Numbered from the stretch's first letter, positions 25,474 through 34,844 are shown. The stretch is DNA of 64,000 nucleotides from Algoriphagus algorifonticola (GCF_007655305.1 NZ_VLOG01000064.1:1-64000); one strand, 5' to 3'. The notes: generated from the sequence alone by a model not told the origin. Translations and numbers: made by a program.

Positions 25474-25679
25474 CCCATCCCTGGTTTAAAAATACCAAAG
25501 CAATCGAAAACTGTAGCGCAAACCATTCCATTACCCACACATTCCATCGTTGCCTCTTCATCACTTACAACAGTCAGCCTACAGGCTTTGGTAGGCCATT
25601 CATCTGCATTAGATTGAGGTATAAAAGGAATCGAAAGTAAAGCGGCCGAACAAAAAAGACCTATCAACGATTTTTTCAT
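25470..25679 (-). CDS. Secreted four-cysteine small peptide A
   Basis: This 69-aa precursor has a signal peptide (MKKSLIGLFCSAALLSIPFIPQSNA) and a mature part of about 44 residues. Its cysteines at 33, 47, 54 and 60 have spacing C-x13-C-x6-C-x5-C, identical to peptide B. Shared words are KAC, C-x-G-x-G-x-VC and an acidic residue before the last Cys. Two disulfides are plausible after export. The peptides are reminiscent of the NVEALA-type small proteins that sit beside propeller lipoproteins in Bacteroidota, but the NVEALA motif itself is absent. The stop codon overlaps the next gene (ATGA). Confidence 0.72.
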   Translation of the reverse strand: MKKSLIGLFCSAALLSIPFIPQSNADEWPTKACRLTVVSDEEATMECVGNGMVCATVFDCFGIFKPGMG

Positions 25680-25711
25680 AATATTTTAATTTTAGTGTTG
25701 ATACAATTTAT

Positions 25712-25918
25712 TTATCCTAATTGGGGAGCTGGGCATTCAGCGACTCCACTACAAACTGAACCTGCTCCAAAACAATCAACTCGCGCGGAATCAGGCGTGT
25801 CTATTGTGTATACACAAGCCTTATCAGCTCCTACAGCTAATACCTTTTGACTTCGATTGCTTAAACCGAAAAAAGCTAATGCTATAATGGCTAAGCAGGG
25901 TCTAATATATTTTTTCAT
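25712..25918 (-). CDS. Secreted four-cysteine small peptide B
   Basis: This 68-aa precursor is a paralogue of peptide A. After a signal peptide (MKKYIRPCLAIIALAFFGLS...) the mature part has cysteines at 35, 49, 56 and 62, again C-x13-C-x6-C-x5-C, with KACVYTID, DCFGAGSVC and AEC. It is the first gene of the four-gene operon, about 90 bases behind a candidate promoter that contains a G9 tract. Overall identity to A outside the cysteine frame is low, so both are probably maintained for their fold. Function is unknown. Confidence 0.72.
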   Translation of the reverse strand: MKKYIRPCLAIIALAFFGLSNRSQKVLAVGADKACVYTIDTPDSARVDCFGAGSVCSGVAECPAPQLG

Positions 25919-26011
25919 AGTATATTTTTTGGGCTTGGAAGAATAACCAAGCGGGTTAGAAATAATTATGCTAAAAAACCACTATCTGGCCAGAACTGAA
26001 TCTTTCTGCGA

Positions 26012-26045
26012 TAAATATACCCCCCCCCATCAACTAATTATACAA
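26012..26045 (-). promoter_or_regulatory. Candidate promoter with G9 tract upstream of peptide operon
   Basis: On the minus strand a TTG (26045-26043) is followed after 23 bases by TATATTTA (26019-26012), one mismatch from TAnnTTTG. The spacer includes nine consecutive G (26028-26020). Tract-length changes would alter the -33/-7 spacing, as in phase-variable promoters. The predicted start near 26004 leaves a leader of about 85 bases before peptide B. Confidence 0.4.
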
Positions 26046-26172
26046 GAAATTTTTAAACCATTTTTAATTTTTTTTTAAAATTGTTTGAAATGATTAAGAA
26101 AAGTCTTTAGTCTGCATACTCAAAAGGTCAAAATTAACTTTTGACAAAAATCAAAACCTTCCCGAGAATCCT

Positions 26173-26390
26173 TTAGCCCAAAATATGCTGGTTGACCCAG
26201 TCGATCTCCTCCTGTCGAATCGTATGAGCCGAATCAGCAAAGGTCATCAACCTGAATTTTGCACCTTGCTTTGTGAGAAGTGTTTCCGAATCCTGCATCC
26301 GCTCAAGTGGTACATGCGTGTCTTGCTGACTTCCGGAGATTAAAACCGACGTACCATGAAAATCCCCTTGATAATTATCCCTTTGAATCT
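26173..26390 (-). pseudogene. C-terminal fragment of a carboxylesterase/phospholipase-like hydrolase
   Basis: A frame ending at the TAA at 26173 encodes RDNYQGDFHGTSVLISGS, QQDTHVPLERMQ and FADSAHTIRQEEIDWVNQHILG. This is the C-terminal third of a COG0400-type alpha/beta hydrolase, with its catalytic Asp (QQD) and His (SAHT) positions but no nucleophile Ser region. The upstream end is fused at about 26385 to the displaced truA piece. It has no start codon, so it is a remnant. Confidence 0.72.
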
Positions 26391-26521
26391 TTTCTACTTA
26401 CTCCAAGGATAGTAAAGTCGTCATTTCCCAAAACAAATCTAAAAACCCGCTCTAGTTTCCCTTGAACGGTAGGTTGTCCTTTTTGGATAGCCCAGCCCTT
26501 GTAGCGGGCACCAAAGTAGGA
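26385..26521. repeat. 137-bp direct repeat, right copy (truA fragment)
   Basis: This is the partner of 23229-23365, offset by 3,156 bases with three mismatches by hand alignment. Together the copies bound the peptide/propeller/lipoprotein operon and the hydrolase remnant. Confidence 0.9.
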
Positions 26522-26557
26522 CACTTTAAATAGATACGTATAAGGTCTAGTTTGCAA
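26385..26557 (-). pseudogene. truA: Displaced 5' fragment of a truA gene
   Basis: Reading from a TTG at 26557, 52 codons encode QTRPYTYLFKVSYFGARYKG and the following TruA N-terminus up to FTILGVSRKDS, where the sequence switches to the hydrolase remnant. The amino-terminal 12 codons differ from the intact truA, while codons 13-58 are nearly identical in DNA. The catalytic region is missing, so it cannot be functional. Confidence 0.88.
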
Positions 26558-26639
26558 AACTTCTGATAATTAAACTCTTATAAGATTTGAAAGAGCTAAA
26601 GGATTGTGTAAATTGAAGGTAAACCCAAAATAACTGACT

Positions 26640-27221
26640 ATGAAAGCATTTTTGAGTCTTTTTATGATTTTAGCAGCTTTTTCTTCCTTTTCTCAATCTC
26701 AACCTTCCAAGGATATACAAATCAAAATGGCAGTATTGGCCGCTCCGGAAGATCAAAGAGCTAATGCCACTGTATATGGATATGCCGATGGAAAAATTGT
26801 ATTGCTACGACAAGGAAACAATGAAACGGTCTGTTTGGCAGACGATCCTAGCCGGGAAGGGCTAAGCGTAGCCTGTTATCACAAAAGTGCTCAAGCATTT
26901 ATGGCAAGAGGTTGGGAACTTCGAGAGGAAGGAAAATCCGCTCAGGAAATCTTTGATATCAGAGAGGCCGAAGCCAAAGCCAAGAAATTAAAACTCCCCG
27001 ATCAGGGAAGTGTGCTGCATGCCTTAACAGCGGATGAATCTGACATCAACTGGACTAATGGCGAGGTAAAAAATTCCTATGTCCGCTCGGTAGTCTACAT
27101 CCCTTGGGCAACTGCTGAAAGTACCGGTCTCCCCTTAAAACCAGCCGGCCCCGGACTTCCATGGATCATGGACCCCGGTACCCATCGTGCTCATATTATG
27201 ATTAATCCTAAGCGTGACTAA
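26640..27221 (+). CDS. Secreted hypothetical protein
   Basis: This 193-aa protein has a signal peptide (MKAFLSLFMILAAFSSFSQ). The mature part contains ATVYGYADGKIVLLRQGNNETVCLADDP, an AQAFMARGWELREEGKSAQEIFDIREAEAKAKKLKLP helix and a C-terminal GLPWIMDPGTHRAHIMINP. I do not recognise a named family. The His-rich end resembles proteins found beside metal-dependent enzymes, but no catalytic site is evident. It is divergent from the truA remnant and probably monocistronic. Confidence 0.75.
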   Translation: MKAFLSLFMILAAFSSFSQSQPSKDIQIKMAVLAAPEDQRANATVYGYADGKIVLLRQGNNETVCLADDPSREGLSVACYHKSAQAFMARGWELREEGKSAQEIFDIREAEAKAKKLKLPDQGSVLHALTADESDINWTNGEVKNSYVRSVVYIPWATAESTGLPLKPAGPGLPWIMDPGTHRAHIMINPKRD

Positions 27222-27242
27222 GGTGAGATAAAACTATTATAA

Positions 27243-27455
27243 TCCGGCGCTCCAAATAGCCTTTATTACATGCATGCTTTGGAGCAGCCTGAAGTCTATG
27301 CAGATTTGATCTTGGTGACAAAAAAAGATCATCCTCTGCACTTGAATGATATAGTGGCCACTTCTCTGAAAAGATTAGACAGCATGAAGGTGGAGCTTCC
27401 CAAAAAAGTGATTTATGAAGACGAATTCAGGCAGCTAATACAATTATTTAAATAA
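27243..27455 (+). CDS. Short ORF, possible C-terminal gene fragment
   Basis: The frame is open from 27243, with a first ATG at 27270 (61 aa: MHALEQPEVYADLILVTKKD and on). It has the look of real coding sequence: balanced composition and a C-terminal helix before a terminator placed right at its end. No upstream start with a proper N-terminus exists, so it may be the 3' remnant of a larger gene. I cannot name the family. Confidence 0.35.
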   Translation, partial: SGAPNSLYYMHALEQPEVYADLILVTKKDHPLHLNDIVATSLKRLDSMKVELPKKVIYEDEFRQLIQLFK

Positions 27456-27488
27456 AAAATGCCAGGAATTTTAAACCCTGGCATTTTT
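27454..27488. terminator. Bidirectional terminator
   Basis: A 12-bp stem AAAAATGCCAGG/CCTGGCATTTTT (27455-27466 with 27477-27488) has T runs on both strands. It ends the short plus-strand ORF and, on the minus strand, the branched-chain amino-acid operon four bases after the leuB stop codon. Confidence 0.88.
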
Positions 27489-27491
27489 CAA

Positions 27492-28565
27492 TTAATACGC
27501 TTTAATAACCTTGGAGGCCAGCCAATCACCTACCTCGGAGGTTTTATAGGACTTACCTCCTTCTGCAATATCCTCTGTGACTACTCCTTCTGCAAGGGAT
27601 AAATTGACGACCCCAGTAATTGCCTCAGCTTCTTCTTTCAAATCAAAAGCATAGTCAAACATCATAGCAACAGAAAGTACCGTAGCCAAAGGATTGGCAA
27701 TATCCTTTCCGGCAGCTTGAGGATAAGAGCCATGGATAGGTTCGAAAAGCTTCACATTAGAACCAAGAGAAGCAGACGGCATCAAACCCATAGAGCCTGA
27801 AATGACCGATGCTTCATCTGTCAAAATATCCCCGAATAAATTTTCAGTAATCAGAACATCATAAGCCTTGGGCCATTGAATCAGACGCATAGCTACTGCG
27901 TCTACAAACTCATATTCCACCTTCACATCAGGATACTCATTTGCCAATTCCTGCACCGTTTCTCTCCAAAGTCTGGAAGTAGCCATAACATTGGCCTTAT
28001 CCACGCAGGTCAATAATTTTCTTCTTTTTTGCGCAGCTTCAAAGCCCATTCTTGCCAGTCTCACAATCTCCTCTTTGCTATACACATTGGTATCAAAGGC
28101 TTTGGTTCCTTGCTCATTTCTTCCTCTAGGTTCTCCGAAATAAACACCTCCGGTCAACTCTCTGAAAAAGACAAAATCTACTCCCTCCACTCGATCCAAC
28201 TTCAAGGGTGATTTATGAACCAAGGATGGAAAAGTAAATGTAGGGCGCACATTGGCAAACAAACCCAGCTTTTGGCGCATCCTTAAAAGTCCCTGTTCCG
28301 GACGAACTTTAGCTTTGGGATCATTATCATATTTGGGATCACCAATAGCTCCAAAAAGGACAGCATCAGAAGCAGCACAGATTTCATGGGTAGCATCCGG
28401 ATAAGGGTCACCAGTTGCATCAATTGCACATGCTCCTACCAGCCCCTCTTTAAAAGTGATTTTGTGTCCAAATTTCTGACCAACAGCTTTAACGACTTTG
28501 ACAGCCTGTGCTACAACCTCAGGCCCTATGCCGTCACCCGGCAGCAGCGCGATATTCATTTCCAT
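27492..28565 (-). CDS. leuB: 3-isopropylmalate dehydrogenase
   Basis: This enzyme oxidises and decarboxylates 3-isopropylmalate to 4-methyl-2-oxopentanoate with NAD+ in leucine synthesis. The paralogous reaction on 3-methylmalate gives 2-oxobutyrate. The 357 aa have [14 protein letters not shown] at the start, the [15 protein letters not shown] active-site segment near 135, and the [27 protein letters not shown] and [21 protein letters not shown] nucleotide and metal blocks. It is the last gene of the ilv-leu operon, overlaps the cimA-like gene by 32 bases, and is followed by a strong terminator. An ATG two codons later (28559) is an equal start candidate. Confidence 0.97.
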   Translation of the reverse strand: MEMNIALLPGDGIGPEVVAQAVKVVKAVGQKFGHKITFKEGLVGACAIDATGDPYPDATHEICAASDAVLFGAIGDPKYDNDPKAKVRPEQGLLRMRQKLGLFANVRPTFTFPSLVHKSPLKLDRVEGVDFVFFRELTGGVYFGEPRGRNEQGTKAFDTNVYSKEEIVRLARMGFEAAQKRRKLLTCVDKANVMATSRLWRETVQELANEYPDVKVEYEFVDAVAMRLIQWPKAYDVLITENLFGDILTDEASVISGSMGLMPSASLGSNVKLFEPIHGSYPQAAGKDIANPLATVLSVAMMFDYAFDLKEEAEAITGVVNLSLAEGVVTEDIAEGGKSYKTSEVGDWLASKVIKAY

Positions 28566-30120
28566 AATAGGTGGATTCTTCTTGTTTTGGATTGTAATTA
28601 ATTGATTCTATGATATTAAGCATTTTTTCGGTAGCCATCATGGCCGCCACTGTTTGATCTGGATCCAGACCTTTGGTTTTGAATATCTTTCCATATTCCC
28701 AGGTAATTACAGTCTCTACAAATGCGTCTGTTTTACCTCCCGGGGGAATGGAAACATGATAGTCTGTCAACTTGGGAAGCTCACGTCCCATTGACTTATA
28801 AATTTTTCGTAAGGCTCGCATAAAGGAGTCATATTGTCCATCTCCCGTTGCAGAAGCATCATAAGTTTTCTCATGAATCCTCATACGCAACTGAACTGTA
28901 GGCTTCAATCCTTTGGAATGGGTCATGTGATACCCCTCAATGCTGATATTTTTTGAAATGGAATTATTCTGAAGTACATCCGAAATAATGTAAGGTAAAT
29001 CCTCAGTAGTAACCCGCTCTTTTTTATCTCCCAGTTCGATGATTCTTTGTGTAACTCTGGCTAGCTCTTCTTTTTCCAAAGAAATCCCCAACTCTTCCAG
29101 ATTTTTGAGAATATTCGCTTTGCCAGAGGTTTTTCCAAGAGCGTATTTTCTCTGACGACCAAATCGCTCCGGCATCAAATCGTTGAAATAAAGATTCTTC
29201 TTATTATCTCCGTCTGCATGAATCCCTGCAGTCTGAGTAAAGACATTCTCCCCTACCACAGGTTTATTCGCTGGAATATGTTGCCCTGAAAATTGCTCTA
29301 CCAACTTAGAGACCCTGAATATCTTCTGCTCCTGAACTCCGATTTCCAGTTCTGTGAAATCCTTGATCACAGCAATGACAGATTCCAGAGGAGCGTTTCC
29401 TGCACGCTCTCCTAAGCCATTGATGGTAGTATGAATCCCCGAAACTCCATGTAAAACTGCTTCCATGACATTGGCCACTGACAAATCATAGTCGTTGTGA
29501 GCATGAAAATCAAAATGGGCATCAGGAAACTTAGCAATGATCATCTGAAAATAATCCTTTACCTCTTCCGGAGAAAGCAAGCCCAAGGTGTCAGGAAGCA
29601 TAATTCTTTTGACTGGTTGCCTGGTCAAAAATTCGATCAAACTCAAAGTATACTCTTGAGAATTACGCATTCCATTAGACCAATCTTCTAAATATACATT
29701 TACGCTTATTTGATTTTCTCTGGCATGCAGGATAGATTTTCGAATATCCTCAAAGTGCTCTTCCTTTGTTTTCTTAAGTTGATGTGTCAGGTGATTTAAG
29801 GATCCCTTAGTCAGCAAATTCATCACCTTCGCTCCTGCTTCCAAAAGCCAATTGACTGAAGCAGGGGTATCGACAAAACCCAAGACCTCTACCCTTTCCA
29901 AATAACCCTTTTGCGAAGCCCATTGGGTGATTTTCTGAACACCTTCCAGTTCTCCCTCTGAAACCCGGGCCGAAGCAACTTCAATCCGGTCTACTTTGAG
30001 TTCATCCAGTAAAAGTTTGGCAATCTGTAATTTTTCAGAAGGCAAAAAGGAAACCCCAGAGGTCTGCTCTCCATCCCTCAAGGTTGTGTCCATAATCTCT
30101 ATTTTCCTGTTCGCCTTCAT
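28534..30120 (-). CDS. LeuA-like acyltransferase, probable (R)-citramalate synthase
   Basis: This 528-aa homologue of 2-isopropylmalate synthase has the DRE-TIM barrel ([16 protein letters not shown] near residue 10; [16 protein letters not shown] near 206; [16 protein letters not shown]) and a C-terminal LeuA regulatory domain (about 390-510). It differs from the true leuA in the same operon. Together with leuCD and leuB it would allow a citramalate route from pyruvate and acetyl-CoA to 2-oxobutyrate for isoleucine. Substrate choice is inferred from its pairing with a separate leuA and from the absence of ilvA here; it is not shown directly by known diagnostic residues. Confidence 0.8.
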   Translation of the reverse strand: MKANRKIEIMDTTLRDGEQTSGVSFLPSEKLQIAKLLLDELKVDRIEVASARVSEGELEGVQKITQWASQKGYLERVEVLGFVDTPASVNWLLEAGAKVMNLLTKGSLNHLTHQLKKTKEEHFEDIRKSILHARENQISVNVYLEDWSNGMRNSQEYTLSLIEFLTRQPVKRIMLPDTLGLLSPEEVKDYFQMIIAKFPDAHFDFHAHNDYDLSVANVMEAVLHGVSGIHTTINGLGERAGNAPLESVIAVIKDFTELEIGVQEQKIFRVSKLVEQFSGQHIPANKPVVGENVFTQTAGIHADGDNKKNLYFNDLMPERFGRQRKYALGKTSGKANILKNLEELGISLEKEELARVTQRIIELGDKKERVTTEDLPYIISDVLQNNSISKNISIEGYHMTHSKGLKPTVQLRMRIHEKTYDASATGDGQYDSFMRALRKIYKSMGRELPKLTDYHVSIPPGGKTDAFVETVITWEYGKIFKTKGLDPDQTVAAMMATEKMLNIIESINYNPKQEESTYYGNEYRAAAG

Positions 30121-30128
30121 GATTTTTA

Positions 30129-30719
30129 TTATCTCTTCTCTACAAAAGCATCGATTTCTGAGGACATGTTTAAGAGGTAATCGATATCATCGAAACCGTT
30201 TTGCATGTTAGCCTTTTTATATTCATTGATATCAAAAGACTCAGAATCTCCAGTTGAAAGCAAAGTGATTTTTTGCTTAGGCAGATTAACTTCAATCTGA
30301 GTGTTCGGATTTTCCTCTATTGCAGAGAGCAACTTATCAGCAAATTCAGGAGATACCGTCACAGGTAGTACTCCGATATTTAAGCAGTTATTTTTGAAGA
30401 TATCTGCAAAAAAACTGGAGACTACGCATCTAAAGCCATAATCATACAGCGCCCAAACAGCATGCTCTCTACTGGATCCTGATCCGAAATTCTTGCCTGC
30501 AACCAAAATTTTCCCGGTATAAGTTGGGTCATTCAGTACAAAATCCTTTTTGGGATTTCCCTCTACATCATATCTCCAGTCACGAAATAGGTTGTCACCA
30601 AAGCCCTCTCTTTCAGTAGCCTTCAGAAAGCGCGCAGGAATAATCTGATCTGTATCTACATTTTCAGTAGGCAATGGAACTGCTGTGCTGGTCAATATGG
30701 TAAATTTATCGTAAGCCAT
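30129..30719 (-). CDS. leuD: 3-isopropylmalate dehydratase small subunit
   Basis: This 196-aa swivel-domain subunit of the aconitase-like isomerase pairs with LeuC. Signatures are VPLPTENVDTDQIIPARFLK near residue 14, GKNFGSGSSREHAVWALYDYGF near 75 and SSFFADIFKNNCLNIGVLPV near 101. It is separated from leuC by 111 bases, the largest gap in the operon. That gap contains degenerate words such as ACTAATAACTATTAACCAATAACTAA and no gene. Confidence 0.97.
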   Translation of the reverse strand: MAYDKFTILTSTAVPLPTENVDTDQIIPARFLKATEREGFGDNLFRDWRYDVEGNPKKDFVLNDPTYTGKILVAGKNFGSGSSREHAVWALYDYGFRCVVSSFFADIFKNNCLNIGVLPVTVSPEFADKLLSAIEENPNTQIEVNLPKQKITLLSTGDSESFDINEYKKANMQNGFDDIDYLLNMSSEIDAFVEKR

Positions 30720-30830
30720 TTTTTATTAGTTGATTAGAAAATGGTTATTTGATATTGGTGGGTTACAGTGATGTCGACATATTGCATTCAGACACTAATA
30801 ACTATTAACCAATAACTAAATAATCCTAAC

Positions 30831-32237
30831 TTAATTATCGAAAACCTCCCTAGGATCAGTGATTCGTCCGGTAACAGCTACAGCCGCTACTGTAAGAGGA
30901 GATGCGAGCATTGTCCTTGCTCCAGGTCCTTGACGTCCCTCGAAGTTTCTATTGGAAGTTGAAACCGCATACTTTCCAGATGGGATTTTATCATCATTCA
31001 TTGCCAGGCAAGCTGAGCAACCAGGCTGTCTCAACTCAAACCCTGCTTCTTCCAGAATTTTCACCAAGCCTTCTTCATGGGCTAATTTTTCCACTTCTCG
31101 GGATCCTGGTACAATCCAAGCAGTAATGTTATCCGCTTTTTTCCTGCCTTTGACAAATTGAGCTACTGCGCGAATGTCTTCAATTCGACCATTGGTACAA
31201 GAGCCTACGAAAACATAGTCCACTTGCTTACCTTTGATTGGTTCTCCGGGCTGAAATCCCATGTAATCCAATGACTTCAGGTAGGACTTCTTGTTGGATC
31301 CTTCCATACCTTCTGTGGTTGGGATGGAATCTTTGACTTTGATGCCCATTCCAGGGTTGGTACCATAAGTAATCATTGGTTCTATATCTGCCGCATCAAA
31401 GGTGAGCTCCTTGTCAAAAACAGCTCCCTCGTCGGTTTTGAGTGTTTTCCAATGAGCTACAGCCTGATCCCATTCCTCGCCCTTTGGAGTGTATTGTTTC
31501 CCTTTCAAAAATTCGAAAGTCGTCTCATCTGGAGCAATCAATCCACCACGAGCTCCCATTTCTATAGACATATTGCAAATGGTCATTCGGGCTTCCATCG
31601 ATAGGCTGCGAATAGCCGACCCTGCGTATTCCACAAAGTATCCAGTCGCTCCAGCAGCGGATATCTTAGATATGATGTAAAGGATAATATCCTTTGAAGT
31701 GACTCCATTGCCAAGTTCTCCTTCCACGGAAATCCGCATCTTTTTAGGCTTGGACTGCATGATACATTGGGTAGCCAAAACCATCTCCACTTCAGAAGTA
31801 CCGATTCCAAAAGCAATGGCTCCAAAAGCTCCATGTGTGGAAGTATGGGAGTCACCACAAACGATGGTCATTCCAGGCTGGGTCACACCCAGTTCAGGCC
31901 CTATGACATGGACAATCCCATGGTGAGCCGAGCCTAAGTCATGGAGTTCAATTCCATATTTAGCGCAGTTATGCCGAAGTTTTTCGACCTGCATTCTGGA
32001 TAATTTATCCTTGATAGTCTGATCTTGATCAACTGTGGGAACGTTGTGGTCCGGAGTTGCGATCGTTCTATGGGGGTACTTTACTCCAATGCCCCTTTTT
32101 TCCAAATTGAGGAAGGCTACAGGAGAGGTAACTTCATGGATAAAATGCTTATCAATGAAGAACACATCCGGTCCCGCCGGAACGGATTTTACCACGTGGG
32201 CATCCCAGATTTTGTCAAATAATGTTGTCTTTTCCAT
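30831..32237 (-). CDS. leuC: 3-isopropylmalate dehydratase large subunit
   Basis: This 468-aa Fe-S subunit isomerises 2- to 3-isopropylmalate. Cluster cysteines are visible in [16 protein letters not shown] near residue 347 and [12 protein letters not shown] near 407. Other family blocks are [17 protein letters not shown] N-terminus, [26 protein letters not shown] near 131 and [10 protein letters not shown] at the end. It lies two bases from leuA, so translation is coupled. It likely also dehydrates citramalate in the isoleucine route. Confidence 0.97.
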   Translation of the reverse strand: MEKTTLFDKIWDAHVVKSVPAGPDVFFIDKHFIHEVTSPVAFLNLEKRGIGVKYPHRTIATPDHNVPTVDQDQTIKDKLSRMQVEKLRHNCAKYGIELHDLGSAHHGIVHVIGPELGVTQPGMTIVCGDSHTSTHGAFGAIAFGIGTSEVEMVLATQCIMQSKPKKMRISVEGELGNGVTSKDIILYIISKISAAGATGYFVEYAGSAIRSLSMEARMTICNMSIEMGARGGLIAPDETTFEFLKGKQYTPKGEEWDQAVAHWKTLKTDEGAVFDKELTFDAADIEPMITYGTNPGMGIKVKDSIPTTEGMEGSNKKSYLKSLDYMGFQPGEPIKGKQVDYVFVGSCTNGRIEDIRAVAQFVKGRKKADNITAWIVPGSREVEKLAHEEGLVKILEEAGFELRQPGCSACLAMNDDKIPSGKYAVSTSNRNFEGRQGPGARTMLASPLTVAAVAVTGRITDPREVFDN

Positions 32238-32239
32238 AA

Positions 32240-33748
32240 TTAGGCAGTCACGTATTCTTTGACTGGTATTTTATTTAATGCATCTACAAATGCCTGTGCT
32301 GAGGCAAGGACTATATCCTCGTGAGAGGCGAAACCGTAGTAGGGTTTTTCTGATTTAATCAATCTCATATGAACTTTAGCCACATCATCAGAACCATGGG
32401 TGATCGCCTGAATCAGAAATTCTTCCAAGTCCACCTGAGGTTTGACAATTTTTTCGATTGATTTGAGAACCGCGTCCACAGGACCCACACCAGAAGATGA
32501 AGCTTGGTGAGAATCGTTTCCAATTTTCAAGCTTACTTCTGCCTGGATAGAACCATTAGAAGCATATGTCACTTTTTCCAATTCTATAAAATTGGACTCA
32601 TCCATATATTTGCCAACAAGCTCCAAAAGGTCTTTGCGACCTATATCTCTTTTAGAGTCAGCCAACAAAAGGAAAGCCTCATATACCTCACGAAGTTCTT
32701 CTCCCTCTAATTCAACACCCAATGCATCCAAATGGTGCTTAAGTGCCGCCCTTCCAGATCTAGCAGTGAGAACGATTGAAGATTCCTCAACCCCAACTTC
32801 TTTAGGGTCAATGATTTCATAATTTTCTCTATGCTTCAAAACTCCATCTTGGTGGATTCCAGAAGAGTGTGCAAAAGCATTCCTTCCTACGATTGCTTTA
32901 TTTGGCTGAACAGGCATGTTCATAAGCTTAGAAACCAATCGACTAGTCTTGTAAATCAAAGGAGTAACTATATCTGTGTGAACAGGGATTGATTGATGAC
33001 ATTTAATCGCCATGACCACTTCCTCCATGGAGGTATTCCCTGCTCGTTCTCCAATACCATTAATAGTCACTTCTACCTGACGGGCCCCATGTTGCACTCC
33101 TGCCACTGTATTTGCAGTAGCCATCCCTAAGTCATTGTGACAATGGGTAGCAATAATCGCCTTATCGATATTGGGAACATTATTTTTCAGATTGGCGATG
33201 ATCGCACCATACTGCTCAGGAAGACAATATCCAGTGGTATCTGGAATATTGACCACCCTAGCACCTGCTTTGATTACTTCCTCTATGATTTTACAAAGGA
33301 AATCCGGCTCTGACCTTCCTGCGTCTTCTGCATAAAACTCCACATCCTCTACAAATTGTCTGGCAAATTTGACCGCTGCCACACCTCTCCGGATGATTTC
33401 ATCTGGAGTAGTTCTCAACTTGTACTGAATATGGTAAGGAGAAACCCCTATTCCAGTATGAATACGTCCTTTTTTCGCATATTTAAGTGCAGCCGCTGCC
33501 ACTTCAATATCCTTTTCTACGGCTCTGGAAAGGGCACAAATGATTGGATTTGAAACAGCTTTTGAAATTTCCTGAACGGAATTAAAATCACCCGGACTGG
33601 AAATTGGAAAACCAGCTTCTATGATATCCACCCCCAGTTCTTCCAGAGCTTTTGCCACCACAATTTTCTCCCGGGTGTTTAACTGACATCCCGGCACTTG
33701 CTCCCCATCTCTCAGGGTCGTATCGAATATCCACAGCTTGTCACTCAT
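32240..33748 (-). CDS. leuA: 2-isopropylmalate synthase
   Basis: This enzyme condenses acetyl-CoA with 2-oxoisovalerate, the committed step to leucine. The 502 aa show [18 protein letters not shown] near residue 7, the [13 protein letters not shown] strand, [19 protein letters not shown] near 200 with metal-binding histidines, [20 protein letters not shown] near 228, and a C-terminal regulatory domain that normally binds leucine for feedback control. It is 13 bases downstream of ilvC in the same operon. Confidence 0.97.
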   Translation of the reverse strand: MSDKLWIFDTTLRDGEQVPGCQLNTREKIVVAKALEELGVDIIEAGFPISSPGDFNSVQEISKAVSNPIICALSRAVEKDIEVAAAALKYAKKGRIHTGIGVSPYHIQYKLRTTPDEIIRRGVAAVKFARQFVEDVEFYAEDAGRSEPDFLCKIIEEVIKAGARVVNIPDTTGYCLPEQYGAIIANLKNNVPNIDKAIIATHCHNDLGMATANTVAGVQHGARQVEVTINGIGERAGNTSMEEVVMAIKCHQSIPVHTDIVTPLIYKTSRLVSKLMNMPVQPNKAIVGRNAFAHSSGIHQDGVLKHRENYEIIDPKEVGVEESSIVLTARSGRAALKHHLDALGVELEGEELREVYEAFLLLADSKRDIGRKDLLELVGKYMDESNFIELEKVTYASNGSIQAEVSLKIGNDSHQASSSGVGPVDAVLKSIEKIVKPQVDLEEFLIQAITHGSDDVAKVHMRLIKSEKPYYGFASHEDIVLASAQAFVDALNKIPVKEYVTA

Positions 33749-33761
33749 GATTTTTTGGGTT

Positions 33762-34805
33762 TTAGTTATTTTCTGGTCTCAACTGACGGACAACAGCTCC
33801 TGCCTGCCACATTTCAGACTCTCTTAATTCTTTCAATTCTTCTTCTAATTTTTCTCTGTAATCAGACTTGGAGTTAGAATCAATAGATTTCTGAGCCTCT
33901 TTTCCTGTTTTCACAGAGTCATATAGCGCTTCGAAAACCGGCTTGGTCGCATCACGGAAAGGCTTCCACCAATCCAAAGCACCTCTTTGGGCAGTGGTCG
34001 AACAGTTGGCGTACATCCAATCCATCCCATTTTCTGCTACCAATGGCATCAAAGACTGAGTCAGTTCTTCCACTGTTTCGTTGAATGCTTCTGATGGCGT
34101 ATGCCCGTTTGCTCTCAAGACTTCGTACTGGGCCGCGAAAATCCCCTGTATGGCTCCCATCAATGTTCCTCTTTCACCAGTCAGGTCAGAAGTTACTTCA
34201 CGATAAAAATCTGTCTCGAATAGGTATCCTGAGCCTACACCGATTCCCAAAGCAATTACTCTGTCTTTGGCTTTACCGGTTCCATCCTGATAAATAGCAT
34301 AGGAAGAATTCAGTCCTCTACCTTCCACAAACATTCTTCTCAAAGAGGTACCGGACCCTTTGGGTGCTACCAGTATCACATCTACATCCGCCGGAGGTAT
34401 GATTCCTGTTTTATCTTTATACGTTACGCCAAACCCGTGAGAAAAATAAAGGGCTTTCCCAGGAGTCAAGTGCTTCTTCACTGTTGGCCAAAGTGCAATC
34501 TGACCTGCATCAGAAAGCAAAAACTGAAGGATAGTTCCTCTTTCGCAGGCTTCTTCCAGTTCAAATAAAGTTTCTCCCGGAACCCAGCCGTCAGAAACTG
34601 CCTTATCCCAAGTTTTAGATCCTTTTCTCTGGCCAACGATTACGTTGAAGCCATTGTCCTTCAGGTTGAGTGCCTGTCCGGGACCCTGTACACCATAACC
34701 TAGCACGGCGATTACTTCATCTTTTAATACATCCCGTGCTTTTTCCAGAGGAAATTCCTCTCTGGTTACTACGTTTTCTTCAACGCTGCCAAATTTCAAT
34801 TTCAT
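33762..34805 (-). CDS. ilvC: Ketol-acid reductoisomerase, fungal-like
   Basis: This enzyme converts acetolactate or acetohydroxybutyrate to the dihydroxy acid with a reduced nicotinamide nucleotide and Mg2+. The 347 aa have [19 protein letters not shown] near residue 36 instead of the usual bacterial GYGSQGHAHALNL, and the tail [28 protein letters not shown]...[18 protein letters not shown]. From memory, these segments are closer to yeast Ilv5 than to E. coli or Bacillus IlvC. The phosphate-side loop is [10 protein letters not shown]. It is located between ilvN and leuA. Confidence 0.96.
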   Translation of the reverse strand: MKLKFGSVEENVVTREEFPLEKARDVLKDEVIAVLGYGVQGPGQALNLKDNGFNVIVGQRKGSKTWDKAVSDGWVPGETLFELEEACERGTILQFLLSDAGQIALWPTVKKHLTPGKALYFSHGFGVTYKDKTGIIPPADVDVILVAPKGSGTSLRRMFVEGRGLNSSYAIYQDGTGKAKDRVIALGIGVGSGYLFETDFYREVTSDLTGERGTLMGAIQGIFAAQYEVLRANGHTPSEAFNETVEELTQSLMPLVAENGMDWMYANCSTTAQRGALDWWKPFRDATKPVFEALYDSVKTGKEAQKSIDSNSKSDYREKLEEELKELRESEMWQAGAVVRQLRPENN

Positions 34806-34844
34806 AGTGTTATTATTAGATTTAATGGATTGATTTTCAATTTT

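Noticed and set aside
26280..26465. 61-codon plus-strand frame
   Set aside because: It lies antisense to the hydrolase and truA remnants, which explain the sequence.
31583..31926. Long alternative frames within leuC on both strands
   Set aside because: They are shadow frames of a highly conserved coding region with strong codon bias; leuC motifs are intact in the real frame.
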